Assembly: GCA_963715485.1 (NCBI GenBank)
Contig: OY970244.1
Coordinates: forward strand, 682,001 to 746,000
DNA from: SG8-30 sp963715485
Lineage (GTDB): Bacteria > Pseudomonadota > Gammaproteobacteria > Steroidobacterales > Steroidobacteraceae
DNA length: 64,000 nucleotides
Reading direction: 5' to 3'
Shown: positions 19,405-27,497 of the stretch, piece after piece
Position numbering within the stretch: the stretch's first letter is position 1
Layout of the letters: every line of letters begins with the position of its first letter
Program-made: the position numbers and the translations under genes
Notes under the pieces: model-generated
Seen by the model: only the letters and a program-made list of their open reading frames with translations
The model's database searches: none
Told to the model about the DNA's origin: nothing

Positions 19405-19902
19405 ATGACCGCGCGTCGCCTTGTCTTTGCCACCTTGCTGCTCGCAACCGTCCTGGCCGGCGCCGGCTGCGCCACGCTGCCGGACGAAGACCCACTGGAA
19501 GTCACCGTCGCCGGCATAGAGCCGCTGCAGGGCGAAGGCATGGAGCTGCGCCTGAACGTCAAGCTGCGGGTACAGAACCCGAACGACGCGCCGCTGGACT
19601 TCGACGGTGCCTCCGTGAAGCTGGAGGTGCAGGGGCGAACCTTCGCGACCGGCGTCTCCGATGCGACCGGCACGGTGCCGCGTTTCGGCGAATCGGTCAT
19701 CGTGGTGCCGGTGACGGCCTCCATGCTGCGGATGGTGCGCAACATGGTCGGCATGATGCAGGACCAGCCGCCGGAGCAGATCCGCTACCGGATGGAAGGC
19801 AAGATCAGCACCACCGGTTTCGGCTCGAAGCGCTTCACGGCCGAGGGCGAGTTCAAGCTGCCGGCCTCGACCATGAACGAGGTCGCCGCACCCGCGCCAT
19901 GA
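19405..19902 (+). CDS. LEA14-type (LEA type 2) lipoprotein
   Basis: 165 residues. The signal 'VFATLLLATVLAGAGC' ends in a lipobox (AGAGC), so it is likely lipid-anchored. The mature domain is the beta-sandwich LEA_2/WHy fold: 'LEVTVAGIEPLQGEGMELRL', 'LRVQNPNDAPLDFDGASVKL', 'GESVIVVPVTAS'. This domain is linked to stress and desiccation proteins and to envelope proteins of unknown role. Its stop overlaps the next gene's start (ATGA), so it is co-translated with the protease. Confidence 0.8.
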   Translation: MTARRLVFATLLLATVLAGAGCATLPDEDPLEVTVAGIEPLQGEGMELRLNVKLRVQNPNDAPLDFDGASVKLEVQGRTFATGVSDATGTVPRFGESVIVVPVTASMLRMVRNMVGMMQDQPPEQIRYRMEGKISTTGFGSKRFTAEGEFKLPASTMNEVAAPAP

Positions 19903-21191
19903 GGATCCTGCTGCTCGGGGCCGCGCTGTTGGCCGTCGCGTTACCCGCTGTGGGCGAGACCGCCGCGGAGGCGGCGTTCCGCGCTGCCAAGGGCTGGACG
20001 GTACGCATCCAGGCTGAAGTGCCGATCCCGTTCGTGGAGGACGAGGCCGGCGCGTTCGAGGGCGCGGGCTTCGTCGTGGACGCCAGGCGCGGCTGGATCC
20101 TGACCAATGCGCACGTGGCGGGCCATTCGCCTTCGACGTTGAAGGTCGCGTTCGAGGGCGGGAAGCTGGTCCCGGCCGGGCGCCTCTACGTGGATCCGCA
20201 GCTCGACATTGCCGTCATCACCTACGAGCCGTCGCAACTGGAGTCGCCGCCGCCGGAGCCGCTGCTGGAGTGCGACTCCCTGCCGCCGATCGGCCACCCG
20301 GTCGGCGCTTTCGGCCATCCCTGGGGATTCCGTTTCACCGGCACGCGGGGTATTGCCTCGGCCGTGAGCTCGCGCTTCGGTGCAGACATGCTGCAGACGG
20401 ATGCGCCGATCAACGCGGGCAACTCGGGCGGCCCGTTGCTGAGCCTGGAGACCGGCCGCGTGGTCGGCATCAGCACCGCCAAGATCGCCGACGCGCAGGT
20501 CGAGGGGCTGTCGTTCGCGGTGCCGATGCCCTACGCCTGCACCGTCCTGCGGATCCTGCAGGCCGGCAGCGATCCCTCCCCGCCGGTGGCGCAGCTCGAT
20601 TTCGCGATCGACGAGAACGACGAGCGGACGCTGTACGTCGCCGCCTCGCGCCTGCCGCCGACGGCGATCGGCCTGCAGGTGGGCGACGAGATCGTCGCGG
20701 TGGGCGGCCGGCCCGTGGCGACGCCCACGCAGTTCGTCGATGCCGTGCGCGGCAAGCTGGCCGATTTCACGCTGGCGGTGCGCCGGGACGGCAAGGACAC
20801 TTCCTTGCGTGGCAGCATCCCGCCGGCGCCGTGGGTGACGGAGCGCGTCGGCCTGTGGGTGGACGGGGCGCTGTTCGCGCCGGTCGGCGACTTCTTCGCC
20901 GGCTGGCTGACCGCCGGCGAAGGGCTGATGGTCCATCACGTCGAGCTGGCCTCGGAGGCCGCGGCGGTCGGACTGATGCACTACGACGTGCTGGAGAGGG
21001 CCAATGGCCAGCCGGTGCGTTCGCTGGCCGAACTCGAGGCGGTGGTCGCCACGGCGAAGAAGGGCGGACAGCCGCTCGAGCTGCTGCTGGTCCGGGTGAT
21101 GGAAGAGGGCGATAAGTTCTTCGAATACCAGCGTCGTACCCTGAGCGCGGAGGAAGTCGGCCGCGTGGGCGGTGCGACGAGGCGGAACTGA
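19899..21191 (+). CDS. Periplasmic trypsin-like serine protease with PDZ domains (DegP/HtrA-like)
   Basis: 430 residues with a signal peptide (LLGAALLAVALPAVG). The catalytic triad is intact: His72 in TNAHV, Asp103 in LDIAV and Ser176 in GNSGGP. Two PDZ-like regions follow, about residues 235-300 ('AIGLQVGDEIVAVGGRPVATP') and about 320-400 ('LMHYDVLERANGQPVRSL'). HtrA-type proteases degrade or refold damaged envelope proteins. The unit with the LEA14 lipoprotein and the EcsC gene suggests an envelope-stress operon. The closest form is the S1C family, but it is not a canonical DegP. Confidence 0.85.
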   Translation: MRILLLGAALLAVALPAVGETAAEAAFRAAKGWTVRIQAEVPIPFVEDEAGAFEGAGFVVDARRGWILTNAHVAGHSPSTLKVAFEGGKLVPAGRLYVDPQLDIAVITYEPSQLESPPPEPLLECDSLPPIGHPVGAFGHPWGFRFTGTRGIASAVSSRFGADMLQTDAPINAGNSGGPLLSLETGRVVGISTAKIADAQVEGLSFAVPMPYACTVLRILQAGSDPSPPVAQLDFAIDENDERTLYVAASRLPPTAIGLQVGDEIVAVGGRPVATPTQFVDAVRGKLADFTLAVRRDGKDTSLRGSIPPAPWVTERVGLWVDGALFAPVGDFFAGWLTAGEGLMVHHVELASEAAAVGLMHYDVLERANGQPVRSLAELEAVVATAKKGGQPLELLLVRVMEEGDKFFEYQRRTLSAEEVGRVGGATRRN

Positions 21192-21202
21192 GGCGAGGCG
21201 CG

Positions 21203-21826
21203 GTGGCCAGGGACGACAAGCAGGTTTCCGTCCGCGATCCCGAGGGCAAGGCCGCCAACCAGCTGGCGGAGAAGATCCTGCGCGTGCTGAGCGAGGTGCC
21301 GGCCTCGAAGGAAACCGCGAAGGTCGATCCCGTGGCCGCCGCGCGCGGGCGCGCCAACCAGGCGGCGATCGCGGCCGCGACGGCCGCGGGCTCGCTGGCG
21401 CTGCCGCCGGGACCGATCGGCTGGATGACCATCCTGCCGGAACTGATGGCGGTGTGGCGCATCCAGGCGCACATGGTGGCGGACATCGCCGCTTACTTCG
21501 GCAAGCAGGGCAACCTGACGCGCGAGCACATGGTGTACTGCCTGTTCCGGCACGCGGCCTCGCAGGCCGTGCGCGACCTGGTCGTCCGCGTCGGCGGCCG
21601 GGCCATCGTGCGCAGCGCCTCGGCCGGCGTGCTGAGCCGCGTCGCGCAGCGTATCGGCATGAACCTGACGCAACGGGTGGCGACCCGTGCGGCCTCTCGC
21701 TGGCTGCCGGTCGTCGGCGCGCTCGGCGTGGCCGCCTACGCCTACTACGACACCGGGCAGGTGGCGAAGTCGGCGATCGAGCTGTTCGAGCGGGACGTCG
21801 AGCTGGAGGCGCCCGGCGAGGATTGA
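21203..21826 (+). CDS. EcsC family protein
   Basis: 207 residues from a GTG start 11 bases after the protease stop, preceded by GAGGCG. The core matches EcsC ('RANQAAIAAATAAGSLALP', 'GWMTILPELMAVWRIQAHMV', 'LTQRVATRAASRWLPVVGALG'). Two hydrophobic helices near the middle and end fit membrane association. EcsC was first seen in the Bacillus ecs ABC operon, but proteobacterial forms have unknown roles. The tail is acidic. The stop lies two bases from the convergent gene at 21828. Confidence 0.75.
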   Translation: MARDDKQVSVRDPEGKAANQLAEKILRVLSEVPASKETAKVDPVAAARGRANQAAIAAATAAGSLALPPGPIGWMTILPELMAVWRIQAHMVADIAAYFGKQGNLTREHMVYCLFRHAASQAVRDLVVRVGGRAIVRSASAGVLSRVAQRIGMNLTQRVATRAASRWLPVVGALGVAAYAYYDTGQVAKSAIELFERDVELEAPGED

Positions 21827-21827
21827 C

Positions 21828-22280
21828 TCAGCCGGCCGCATGCCCTGCGAGGTCGTGCGCGGCCAGGATCCGGGCTTTGCTGGCCTGGAACTCCTGGCGA
21901 GGTCGCACAGCAGCGAAGAATGCCTGCGCGCGCTGCCGAAGCCGCCGGTCAGGCGGACCAGTGGCGCCTGGCCGTGCAGGCTGTGCAGTTCCAGCGTCTC
22001 GGTGGTCCGGCGCAGGACCGAGATCGCGATCAGGATGCCCAGCACGACCGTGAGGCAACCTGCCAGGCCGACCAGGAACGGGTGGCTCCATGCTTCGTGT
22101 CGGATCCATGACAGCGCCATGGCGCCGGCACCGGTGGCCAGCAGGGCCAGGCCGGCAGCGGTCCACGGGATGCGGGGGGGCCCCGCCCGGATCCGGGGTT
22201 GCCTCCATCACGACATGCTCGAACCCGGAGTCCGGGCAGTCCGGGTCCAATGACCAATGCTCTTGCCGCTCGGCGTGCAT
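21828..22280 (-). CDS. Small membrane protein of unknown family, two compensating frame breaks
   Basis: The ATG at 22280 follows GGAGGAAG. Two shifts are needed: one in the C7 run near 22174 and one in a GC-dinucleotide run near 21935. Joined, it gives about 150 residues: a soluble N-terminus ('MHAERQEHWSLDPDCPDSGF'), two adjacent transmembrane helices ('AAGLALLATGAGAMAL' and 'LVGLAGCLTVVLGILIAISVL'), a short Arg/Thr region and a helical tail ('AQAFFAAVRPRQEFQASKA'). No family is recognised. Both breaks are in homopolymer or dinucleotide runs, where errors are common. Confidence 0.5.
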   Translation of the reverse strand: MHAERQEHWSLDPDCPDSGFEHVVMEATPDPGGAPPHPVDRCRPGPAGHRCRRHGAVMDPTRSMEPPVPGRPGRLPHGRAGHPDRDLGPAPDHRDAGTAQPARPGATGPPDRRLRQRAQAFFAAVRPRQEFQASKARILAAHDLAGHAAG

Positions 22281-22513
22281 GCTTCCTCCGCTCGCCCAAG
22301 GACGAGGTCGGCTCTCCGGTGCGGTGGCGGTCCCGCGGCTCCATGCTACGGGGGCGGACCGGAACGCAAGTGCGACGCGAGTCACACTTCTCCGGCGCAT
22401 GCCCTTGGGGGAAACCAGGTCCCGGCAGCCCGACGCCGTCCTGGCCGAAGCGAGGCTGACTCCAGAGACGCCCGTGCTGCGAATGAGCCTGTTACCACTC
22501 CCGGAGATCCACC

Positions 22514-23077
22514 ATGAACCGATCGACCCTGCCCGTCCACCTGGCTGCCGCCGTCGCCGCTTCCCTCGTCCTCGGCGTCGACCCCGCTGCGGCCGCCGGG
22601 GCCTGCCCCGCGTTCCTCGACCACGAGTTCAAGAAGCTGCGCTCGCGCGAGAGCGTCAACCTTTGCGAGGCAGCCGCCGGCAAGCCGCTGCTGGTGGTGA
22701 ACACCGCCAGCCACTGCGGCTTCACCTCGCAGTTCGAGGGGCTGGAGGCTGTACACCAGAAGTACAAGGACCGCGGACTGTTCGTGGTGGGCTTCCCGTC
22801 GGACGACTTCAGGCAGGAGGCCGACACCGAGGCCGAGACCGCCGAGGTCTGCTTCGTGAACTACGGCGTCACGTTCACGATGCTGGCGCCGACCGCGGTG
22901 AAGGGGGCGGAGGCAAACCCGGTGTTCAGCGAGCTCGGCGCGCGCACCCAGGCGCCGAACTGGAACTTCAACAAGTACCTGGTCAGCGCCGACGGCAAGG
23001 TGGTGCAGCGCTTCCCGGGCAAGGTCGAGCCGCAATCGGCGGAACTGACCGCGGCGATCGAAAATCTGCTGAACTGA
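22514..23077 (+). CDS. Glutathione peroxidase family, secreted
   Basis: 187 residues with a signal peptide (LPVHLAAAVAASLVLGVDPAAAA), unusual for this family. The peroxidatic Cys68 is in 'VVNTASHCGFTSQF'. The Trp/Gln positions 'FPSDDF' and 'WNFNKYLV' are in place. It is a cysteine (not selenocysteine) peroxidase that likely uses thioredoxin-like donors and protects the periplasm from peroxides. It stands alone after a divergent promoter gap. Confidence 0.9.
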   Translation: MNRSTLPVHLAAAVAASLVLGVDPAAAAGACPAFLDHEFKKLRSRESVNLCEAAAGKPLLVVNTASHCGFTSQFEGLEAVHQKYKDRGLFVVGFPSDDFRQEADTEAETAEVCFVNYGVTFTMLAPTAVKGAEANPVFSELGARTQAPNWNFNKYLVSADGKVVQRFPGKVEPQSAELTAAIENLLN

Positions 23078-23268
23078 ACTTCATGAATCCGTCGCCGCCG
23101 TTCCGCGCGGGCGCATGGTGGTGTCAACCGTGGGCTGTAGCGATGCGTTGGTGATGACAGGAGCGGAGAATGAGCATGCCGTCACAGGGATAACCCGCGG
23201 AGCAGCGTAGCCTCTCACCGGGACGTGTAACGCAATGTCGGCGGATTGGCCGGCTGAAGGACACAGCG

Positions 23269-23443
23269 ATGGATCGTCTGGAACAGCAGCAGGACCCGAT
23301 GGGCGAGACCGCCCAGTTCATGGTCGATTTCCGGTCGCGGCTCTGGCAGCCGCAGGAGGCAGACAAGGGCGGGCGGCTGGTCGCGATCATCTTCGTGGTC
23401 GTCGTCGCCGGTCTCGGCCTCGCTGGGATTCGGCCTTCTCTAG
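23269..23443 (+). CDS. Small single-pass membrane protein (tentative, one frame break)
   Basis: The ATG at 23269 starts 'MDRLEQQQDPMGETAQFMVD', then a basic stretch and one transmembrane helix ('LVAIIFVVVVAGLGLAG'). In this frame it would run antisense through the next gene, which is not plausible. A +1 shift in the helix reaches TAG at 23441, giving about 57 residues, in line with the insertion bias across the window. No family is recognised. Confidence 0.3.
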
Positions 23444-23475
23444 CCACCCGAGGCTGGCAGCCGACCGGCCACGGG

Positions 23476-25059
23476 CTAGAACCCGAGCTTCTCCAAAGCC
23501 GCCGCCACCCGCGAGCGCATCGGCTCGGGCTTCATCGGGAAGGCACGGAAGAAGTCCGCACGGCCCATGTGCGGGCCGCGTTCGCGCACGTTCGCCGCCC
23601 ATCTTCCTGCCAGTTCATCGTCACCGTTCAGCGCATGCGCCGCGGCAGCGATCATGGCGATCAGCACGTGCGCGCCGGGAGAACGTGCCGCGCGCTCGGC
23701 CCAGGCCGCGGCCTCGGCATCCTCGCCCACAGCCATGTGCGTGAAGGCGCGTGTGCCGAGCATGCCGTAGTAAAGGGGGTCGAGCGGACTGAGGCGCATG
23801 GCCAGGTCCGCATGCCCGCGACCCTCCAGGGCGTTGCCGGCCAGCGACTCTGTCCACGCGCGGGCATAGATGCCCTGCGCGTAGTTGGGACTCAGCGAGG
23901 TGGCCCTTTCCAGCCACGCCAGGCCCCGCTCCAGGTCGCCCTCCAGCCAGAAGCTGCGGCCCATGGTGAAGTTGACGAAAGGGTCCAGCGGGTCGAGGTC
24001 GAGCCCGCGCTGGGCACAGCTGCGCGCCAGGGCGATCTCGCTGGAGACGTCGTCCGTCTGGTGCATGAACGCCGACTGGAAGTGCAGGAACGACAGGCCC
24101 GCATGGGCGCGCGCGAAGCCCGGGTCCTGCTCCACCGCGCGGCCGAACAGCCCGGCGGCAATCGCGTTGTCCTTGCGGTTGAAGCGATACATGTGCTGCA
24201 GGCCAAGGTGATAGACGGACCAGGCGTCGAGGTTCTCGGTGACGGTGAGGCGTGCCTGCGAGGCCTCGTGCAGCTGGATCTGGATTTCCAGCGCGGCAAG
24301 GATCTTCGAGCGGATCTCGGCGCGCACGGCGTGCACGTCGTCAACCGTGCTGCTGTAGCGCTCCGCCCAGACCAGGCGGCCGTCGCGTGTGTCGGCCAGC
24401 TCGACGGTGACGATCAGCCGTCGGCCCGCGACCTCCACGGTCCCGGTGAGGCAATAGTGCACGTTCAGCAGGCGGCCGATCTCCAACAGGTCGGGGTCCT
24501 GGCCCTGCAACCGGAAGGACGAGCCGCGCGCCGTGACGAACAGCCAGCGCAGGCGGGCCAGCTCGGTGATCAGGTCGTGCGACAGCGCCTCGCCGATGGC
24601 GACGAAGCGGCCGACATCGCCCACCGGCTGGAACGGCAGCACTGCGATCGAGGGCCGTGACGAGGCATCCGGCGGCGAGCCGCCGGCGGCGGCCGCCTCG
24701 GCGGTAGCGCTTACCGCGTCCGGCATGACGACCACCCGCGGCGGCTCGCGTTCCGCGCGCACCTCGGCCATGAACCGGAATCCCCGGCCGTGGACGGTGC
24801 GGATGAAACGTTGCGCCTTGCCGTCGTCGCCGAGCGCCTTGCGGGCCGACTTGATGCGGCTGGTCAGCGCGGAGTCGCTGACGACGCGCCCGTCCCACAC
24901 CTTCTCCAGGATCTCGTCCTTCGACACCATCCGTTCGCGATGCTCGACGAGGAAGGCCAGCAGCGCGAACACCTGCGGCTCGACCGGGCAGGGCTGGCCG
25001 TCCGCGCGCAGTTCCACCCGCGCGAGATCCAGTTCGAACGCGGCGAAGCGGTAGATCAT
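23476..25059 (-). CDS. CadC/HilA-type winged-helix regulator with TolB-like and TPR domains
   Basis: 527 residues from the ATG at 25059. Residues 1-100 form an OmpR-type winged helix ('CPVEPQVFALLAFLVEHRER', 'LTSRIKSARKALGDDGK', 'RTVHGRGFRFMAEV'). Residues 140-270 follow the 'IAVLPFQPVGD...LSHDLITELARL' and 'GTVEVAGRRLIVTVEL' pattern of adenylate-cyclase/TolB-like sensors. The C-terminal 250 residues are TPR-like helices. There is no transmembrane segment, unlike CadC. It is divergent from the cupin-tautomerase operon and a palindrome lies between them, so it probably controls that operon. Confidence 0.85.
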   Translation of the reverse strand: MIYRFAAFELDLARVELRADGQPCPVEPQVFALLAFLVEHRERMVSKDEILEKVWDGRVVSDSALTSRIKSARKALGDDGKAQRFIRTVHGRGFRFMAEVRAEREPPRVVVMPDAVSATAEAAAAGGSPPDASSRPSIAVLPFQPVGDVGRFVAIGEALSHDLITELARLRWLFVTARGSSFRLQGQDPDLLEIGRLLNVHYCLTGTVEVAGRRLIVTVELADTRDGRLVWAERYSSTVDDVHAVRAEIRSKILAALEIQIQLHEASQARLTVTENLDAWSVYHLGLQHMYRFNRKDNAIAAGLFGRAVEQDPGFARAHAGLSFLHFQSAFMHQTDDVSSEIALARSCAQRGLDLDPLDPFVNFTMGRSFWLEGDLERGLAWLERATSLSPNYAQGIYARAWTESLAGNALEGRGHADLAMRLSPLDPLYYGMLGTRAFTHMAVGEDAEAAAWAERAARSPGAHVLIAMIAAAAHALNGDDELAGRWAANVRERGPHMGRADFFRAFPMKPEPMRSRVAAALEKLGF

Positions 25060-25097
25060 GGATTCAGGATAGTGCAGCCGGCGCTGGCCGCGCACGA

Positions 25098-25110
25098 ATT
25101 TCCCGGAAAT
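25098..25110. promoter_or_regulatory. Palindrome in the divergent regulator/cupin gap
   Basis: ATTTCCCGGAAAT is a perfect 13-bp inverted repeat in the 25060-25206 gap. It is a plausible binding site for the adjacent winged-helix regulator. No experimental motif is known to me. Confidence 0.35.
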
Positions 25111-25206
25111 CTCCATGTCTTCTCCAAGCTTGCGGCAGCCGCGGCGCGTACAAATGCGCTCACGGCGGCGGGTTTTCGCCGCAGGGAGTAAAGAGAGGAG
25201 GCCGGA

Positions 25207-25572
25207 ATGAAACAGCCGAGGAACGAAATGCCGACCCGGCTCGAGGCGGGCGGAGTCTGCATCCAGGCCCAGGACTGGGGCGACCTCAACGTGGCGCGGA
25301 TCCGCTTTCCGAAAGGCGCGGATGCCACGCCCCTGCTGAAGGGAATGCCGCAGGACCTGTGCCAGTGCCCGCACTGGGGCACGGTGCTGAAGGGGTCCAT
25401 CAACGTGCGCTACGCCGACGGCCGCGAGGAGCGCGTGAGCGCTGGCGAGGTGTACTACTGGCCGCCCGGGCACACCGTCTGGGTGGACGAGGACTACGAG
25501 GCGGTCGAGTTCAGCCCGGCCGGACCGATGGGAGAGGTGATCGATCACCTCAAGTCGAAACTGGAAACCTGA
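25207..25572 (+). CDS. Small cupin-domain protein
   Basis: 121 residues forming one cupin barrel: 'CQCPHWGTVLKGSINVRY' and 'VSAGEVYYWPPGHTVWVDE'. The metal ligands of classic cupins are only partly present (His in CPHWG, His in PPGHT), so it may bind a ligand without being a metalloenzyme. A GAGAGGAGG ribosome site precedes the ATG. It lies 11 bases before the tautomerase gene and is divergent from the regulator. Confidence 0.8.
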   Translation: MKQPRNEMPTRLEAGGVCIQAQDWGDLNVARIRFPKGADATPLLKGMPQDLCQCPHWGTVLKGSINVRYADGREERVSAGEVYYWPPGHTVWVDEDYEAVEFSPAGPMGEVIDHLKSKLET

Positions 25573-25583
25573 AGGAGAAGCAA

Positions 25584-25808
25584 ATGCCACTCGTGACCAT
25601 TGACGTGATCAAGAATGTCTTCACCCCGCGACAGAAGGAGCAGCTGATCGAGAAGGTCACTGCTGCGATGGTCGAGGTCGAAGGCGAAGCCATGCGGCCC
25701 GTGACCTGGGTCCGCATCAACGAGTTCGAGAGCGGCGACTGGGCCATCGGCGGCCAACGATTGTCGGCAGCCGACGTCCACGCGATGGCGAAGGGCAAGG
25801 CGGCTTAG
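25584..25808 (+). CDS. 4-oxalocrotonate tautomerase family protein
   Basis: 74 residues. Pro directly follows Met (MPLVTIDVIKN), giving the catalytic N-terminal proline after Met removal. 'FTPRQKEQLIEKVTAAMV' and 'WVRINEFESGDWAIGG' match the tautomerase superfamily. Such proteins act as hexamers on keto-enol substrates. It is in an operon with the cupin gene (GAAGGAGAAG ribosome site). The natural substrate is unknown. Confidence 0.85.
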   Translation: MPLVTIDVIKNVFTPRQKEQLIEKVTAAMVEVEGEAMRPVTWVRINEFESGDWAIGGQRLSAADVHAMAKGKAA

Positions 25809-25816
25809 GCGGCGGA

Positions 25817-26215
25817 TCAACGGCGCAGGCGCGCCGTGTTGCCCTCGATCCAGCCGGCGAGCTCTTCCTCCGAGAGCTCGCCGGCGGCGAGCCGGAGGAA
25901 GACGTTGGCGGTTTCCGGCTCCGCAGCATCGAGTTCGAAGCCGTTCATCTGCAGGAACACGTCGACGAGCGCCAGCGCAATCCGCTTGTTGCCGTCCGGG
26001 AAGCAGTGGCCACGGGCCAGTGCAAACCCGTAGGCCGCGGCCAGGCGGGAGATCGTGGGGGGTTGCGCTGCGTATGCGAGATGATTCTGGGGCCGTGCCA
26101 ATGCGGCCTGCAGGTCATTGAGTCGGGGCGGTCCCTGCAGGCCGCCGTGTTCGGCGATCAGTTCGGCCTGGATGGCGATCACGGCCTCCATGGGCACCCA
26201 GTTGGGCTCTTTCAC
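25817..26215 (-). CDS. doc: Doc toxin (Fic/Doc family)
   Basis: 132 residues. The Fic motif is 'HCFPDGNKR' from His70, the HxFx(D)GNKR form of Doc. Doc proteins phosphorylate EF-Tu and stop translation. The N-terminus 'ELIAEHGGLQGPPRLNDL' and 'LAAAYGFALARGHCF' match the family. It is 18 bases downstream of an AbrB-type antitoxin gene on the same strand, forming a type II toxin-antitoxin module. It ends a few bases from the convergent tautomerase gene. Confidence 0.9.
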   Translation of the reverse strand: MKEPNWVPMEAVIAIQAELIAEHGGLQGPPRLNDLQAALARPQNHLAYAAQPPTISRLAAAYGFALARGHCFPDGNKRIALALVDVFLQMNGFELDAAEPETANVFLRLAAGELSEEELAGWIEGNTARLRR

Positions 26216-26233
26216 GGTCGTGGTCCAAGGTGG

Positions 26234-26461
26234 CTACTTGGCCAGCGCACGCAGCGCGTTGCGATACTTGCGTCGCGTCCGGTCGAAGGCCGTCATTGCC
26301 CTGTCGAAGTCCGGATCGAAAGCAGTCAGGCGAGCGCCATCGGCGTCAGTGATGACGTGCAGCGTGTCCCCCTCTCCCACGTGAAGGTGCTCGGCTACAT
26401 CCTTTGGGAGGATCAGGCCAAGGGAGTTACCGATCTTGCGCAGCTTGACGGTGACGGGCAT
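26234..26461 (-). CDS. AbrB/MazE-type antitoxin of the Doc module
   Basis: 75 residues. The swapped-hairpin AbrB DNA-binding half is 'VKLRKIGNSLGLILPKDVAEHL' with 'GDTLHVITD'. The C-terminal half is basic and helical ('FDRAMTAFDRTRRKYRNAL') and would cover the toxin. Doc toxins are most often paired with Phd; pairing with AbrB is also seen. It is the first gene of the module, so the pair is likely autoregulated through the operator at 26501. Confidence 0.85.
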   Translation of the reverse strand: MPVTVKLRKIGNSLGLILPKDVAEHLHVGEGDTLHVITDADGARLTAFDPDFDRAMTAFDRTRRKYRNALRALAK

Positions 26462-26500
26462 GGGGAAATTCCGGGTGCCTGCAGGTGCAGGAAGTTTAAC

Positions 26501-26516
26501 ATCCGTTATAACAGAT
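26501..26516 (-). promoter_or_regulatory. Operator/promoter of the toxin-antitoxin module
   Basis: ATCCGTTATAACAGAT is a near-perfect 16-bp palindrome about 40 bases before the antitoxin start. Its centre contains a TATAAC-type -10 box, as in other autoregulated toxin-antitoxin operons. The AT-rich stretch is unusual in this GC-rich window. Confidence 0.6.
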
Positions 26517-26528
26517 GCAACTGTTCTG

Positions 26529-27323
26529 CTAGCGCATGCTCCAGGTCACCCCCACCACCGCCGAGTCGAAGCGCGCGAACGTATACAGCTCGTCGTTGTC
26601 CGCGCCGCCGTCCAGGAACCGGTAGCCGGCGTAGAGGTTCAGCCGCGGGGTCACGTCGTACCCGACCTTCAGGGCTGCATCGATCGCCCGGCCCTGCGAT
26701 GCGCCCAGGCCCTCGAAGTCGAGCACGCCGGTCCAGCCCGGCGCGAAACGCCACTCGCCGTAGAGCGCGAGCAGGGGTACCACCCCGGTGTTGGTCTTGC
26801 GGCGGACCAGGTCGTCCTGCCGCAGCTCGATTTCCGCATCGCGGACCTTCAGGGTCGCGCCGCCCGACCAGGTCCAGCGCTCGCTGTCGTGGAAGGTGTA
26901 GCGATACGTGGCGCGATACGAGTCGAACCGGTACTTGGTGCGGATCTGGCCGGCTTCGAAGGCGGTGTCCTGGAACACGATCGGCTCGTCCGTGGATCCG
27001 CGCTCGTCCAGCGAGAGCGGCGCGATGAGGAAGCGCAGGTGGTGCCGGCCGCCGAGCGGCCAGTCGAGCACCAGCCGGCCGGCCGGGTAGGGGCCTTCGC
27101 CGGCGATCTCGTCGATCTTGAACCGGGTGTTGGGCGCCTCGTTCGACACCTGAGCGGTGTTGCGCAGCTGCCAGGCGGCGCCGAGCTCGAGCGTCAGGGC
27201 GGGGGCCTCGAAGGCACGGTCCTCGGCGGCGGCAACGCCCGGGAGTACGGCGAGCAGCGCCGCGAGGAAGGCAGGAAATGCTGACTTGATCAGGGAGTTA
27301 GCTGGGGCAAGACGATGTTTCAT
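26529..27323 (-). CDS. Outer-membrane beta-barrel protein of unknown family
   Basis: 264 residues with a signal peptide (AFPAFLAALLAVLPGVAAA). The mature part has alternating amphipathic strands: 'ALTLELGAAWQLRN', 'HHLRFLIAPLSL', 'YRATYRYTFHD', 'VPLLALYGEWRF', 'RLNLYAGYRFLDGG', and ends 'VVGVTWSMR'. The final residues lack the usual terminal Phe/Trp. The strand count suggests 10-12 strands. It is not clearly OmpW or OmpA. The gap to the next gene (27324-27497) holds nothing I can identify. Confidence 0.7.
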   Translation of the reverse strand: MKHRLAPANSLIKSAFPAFLAALLAVLPGVAAAEDRAFEAPALTLELGAAWQLRNTAQVSNEAPNTRFKIDEIAGEGPYPAGRLVLDWPLGGRHHLRFLIAPLSLDERGSTDEPIVFQDTAFEAGQIRTKYRFDSYRATYRYTFHDSERWTWSGGATLKVRDAEIELRQDDLVRRKTNTGVVPLLALYGEWRFAPGWTGVLDFEGLGASQGRAIDAALKVGYDVTPRLNLYAGYRFLDGGADNDELYTFARFDSAVVGVTWSMR

Positions 27324-27497
27324 GGATGCGAAAGACTCCTAAGCCAGGCCAGGGTGATGAACCCCGGCCAGCACCGTCAGTATTTCGTGGATGCCTGCCC
27401 GCAGGATTCATTCGGCCGCGCCGGCCAGTCGGCCGCGGCGCATTGACGGGCCGGCGGCCAGCACGCCGCCCCGCCCGGAAGGGTCTGTCTTGCGGGA

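Noticed and set aside
23269..24660. A 463-codon plus-strand gene
   Set aside because: Beyond about 23443 it runs antisense to the winged-helix regulator and has Arg/Ala/His-rich shadow composition; only the short N-terminal part is plausible.
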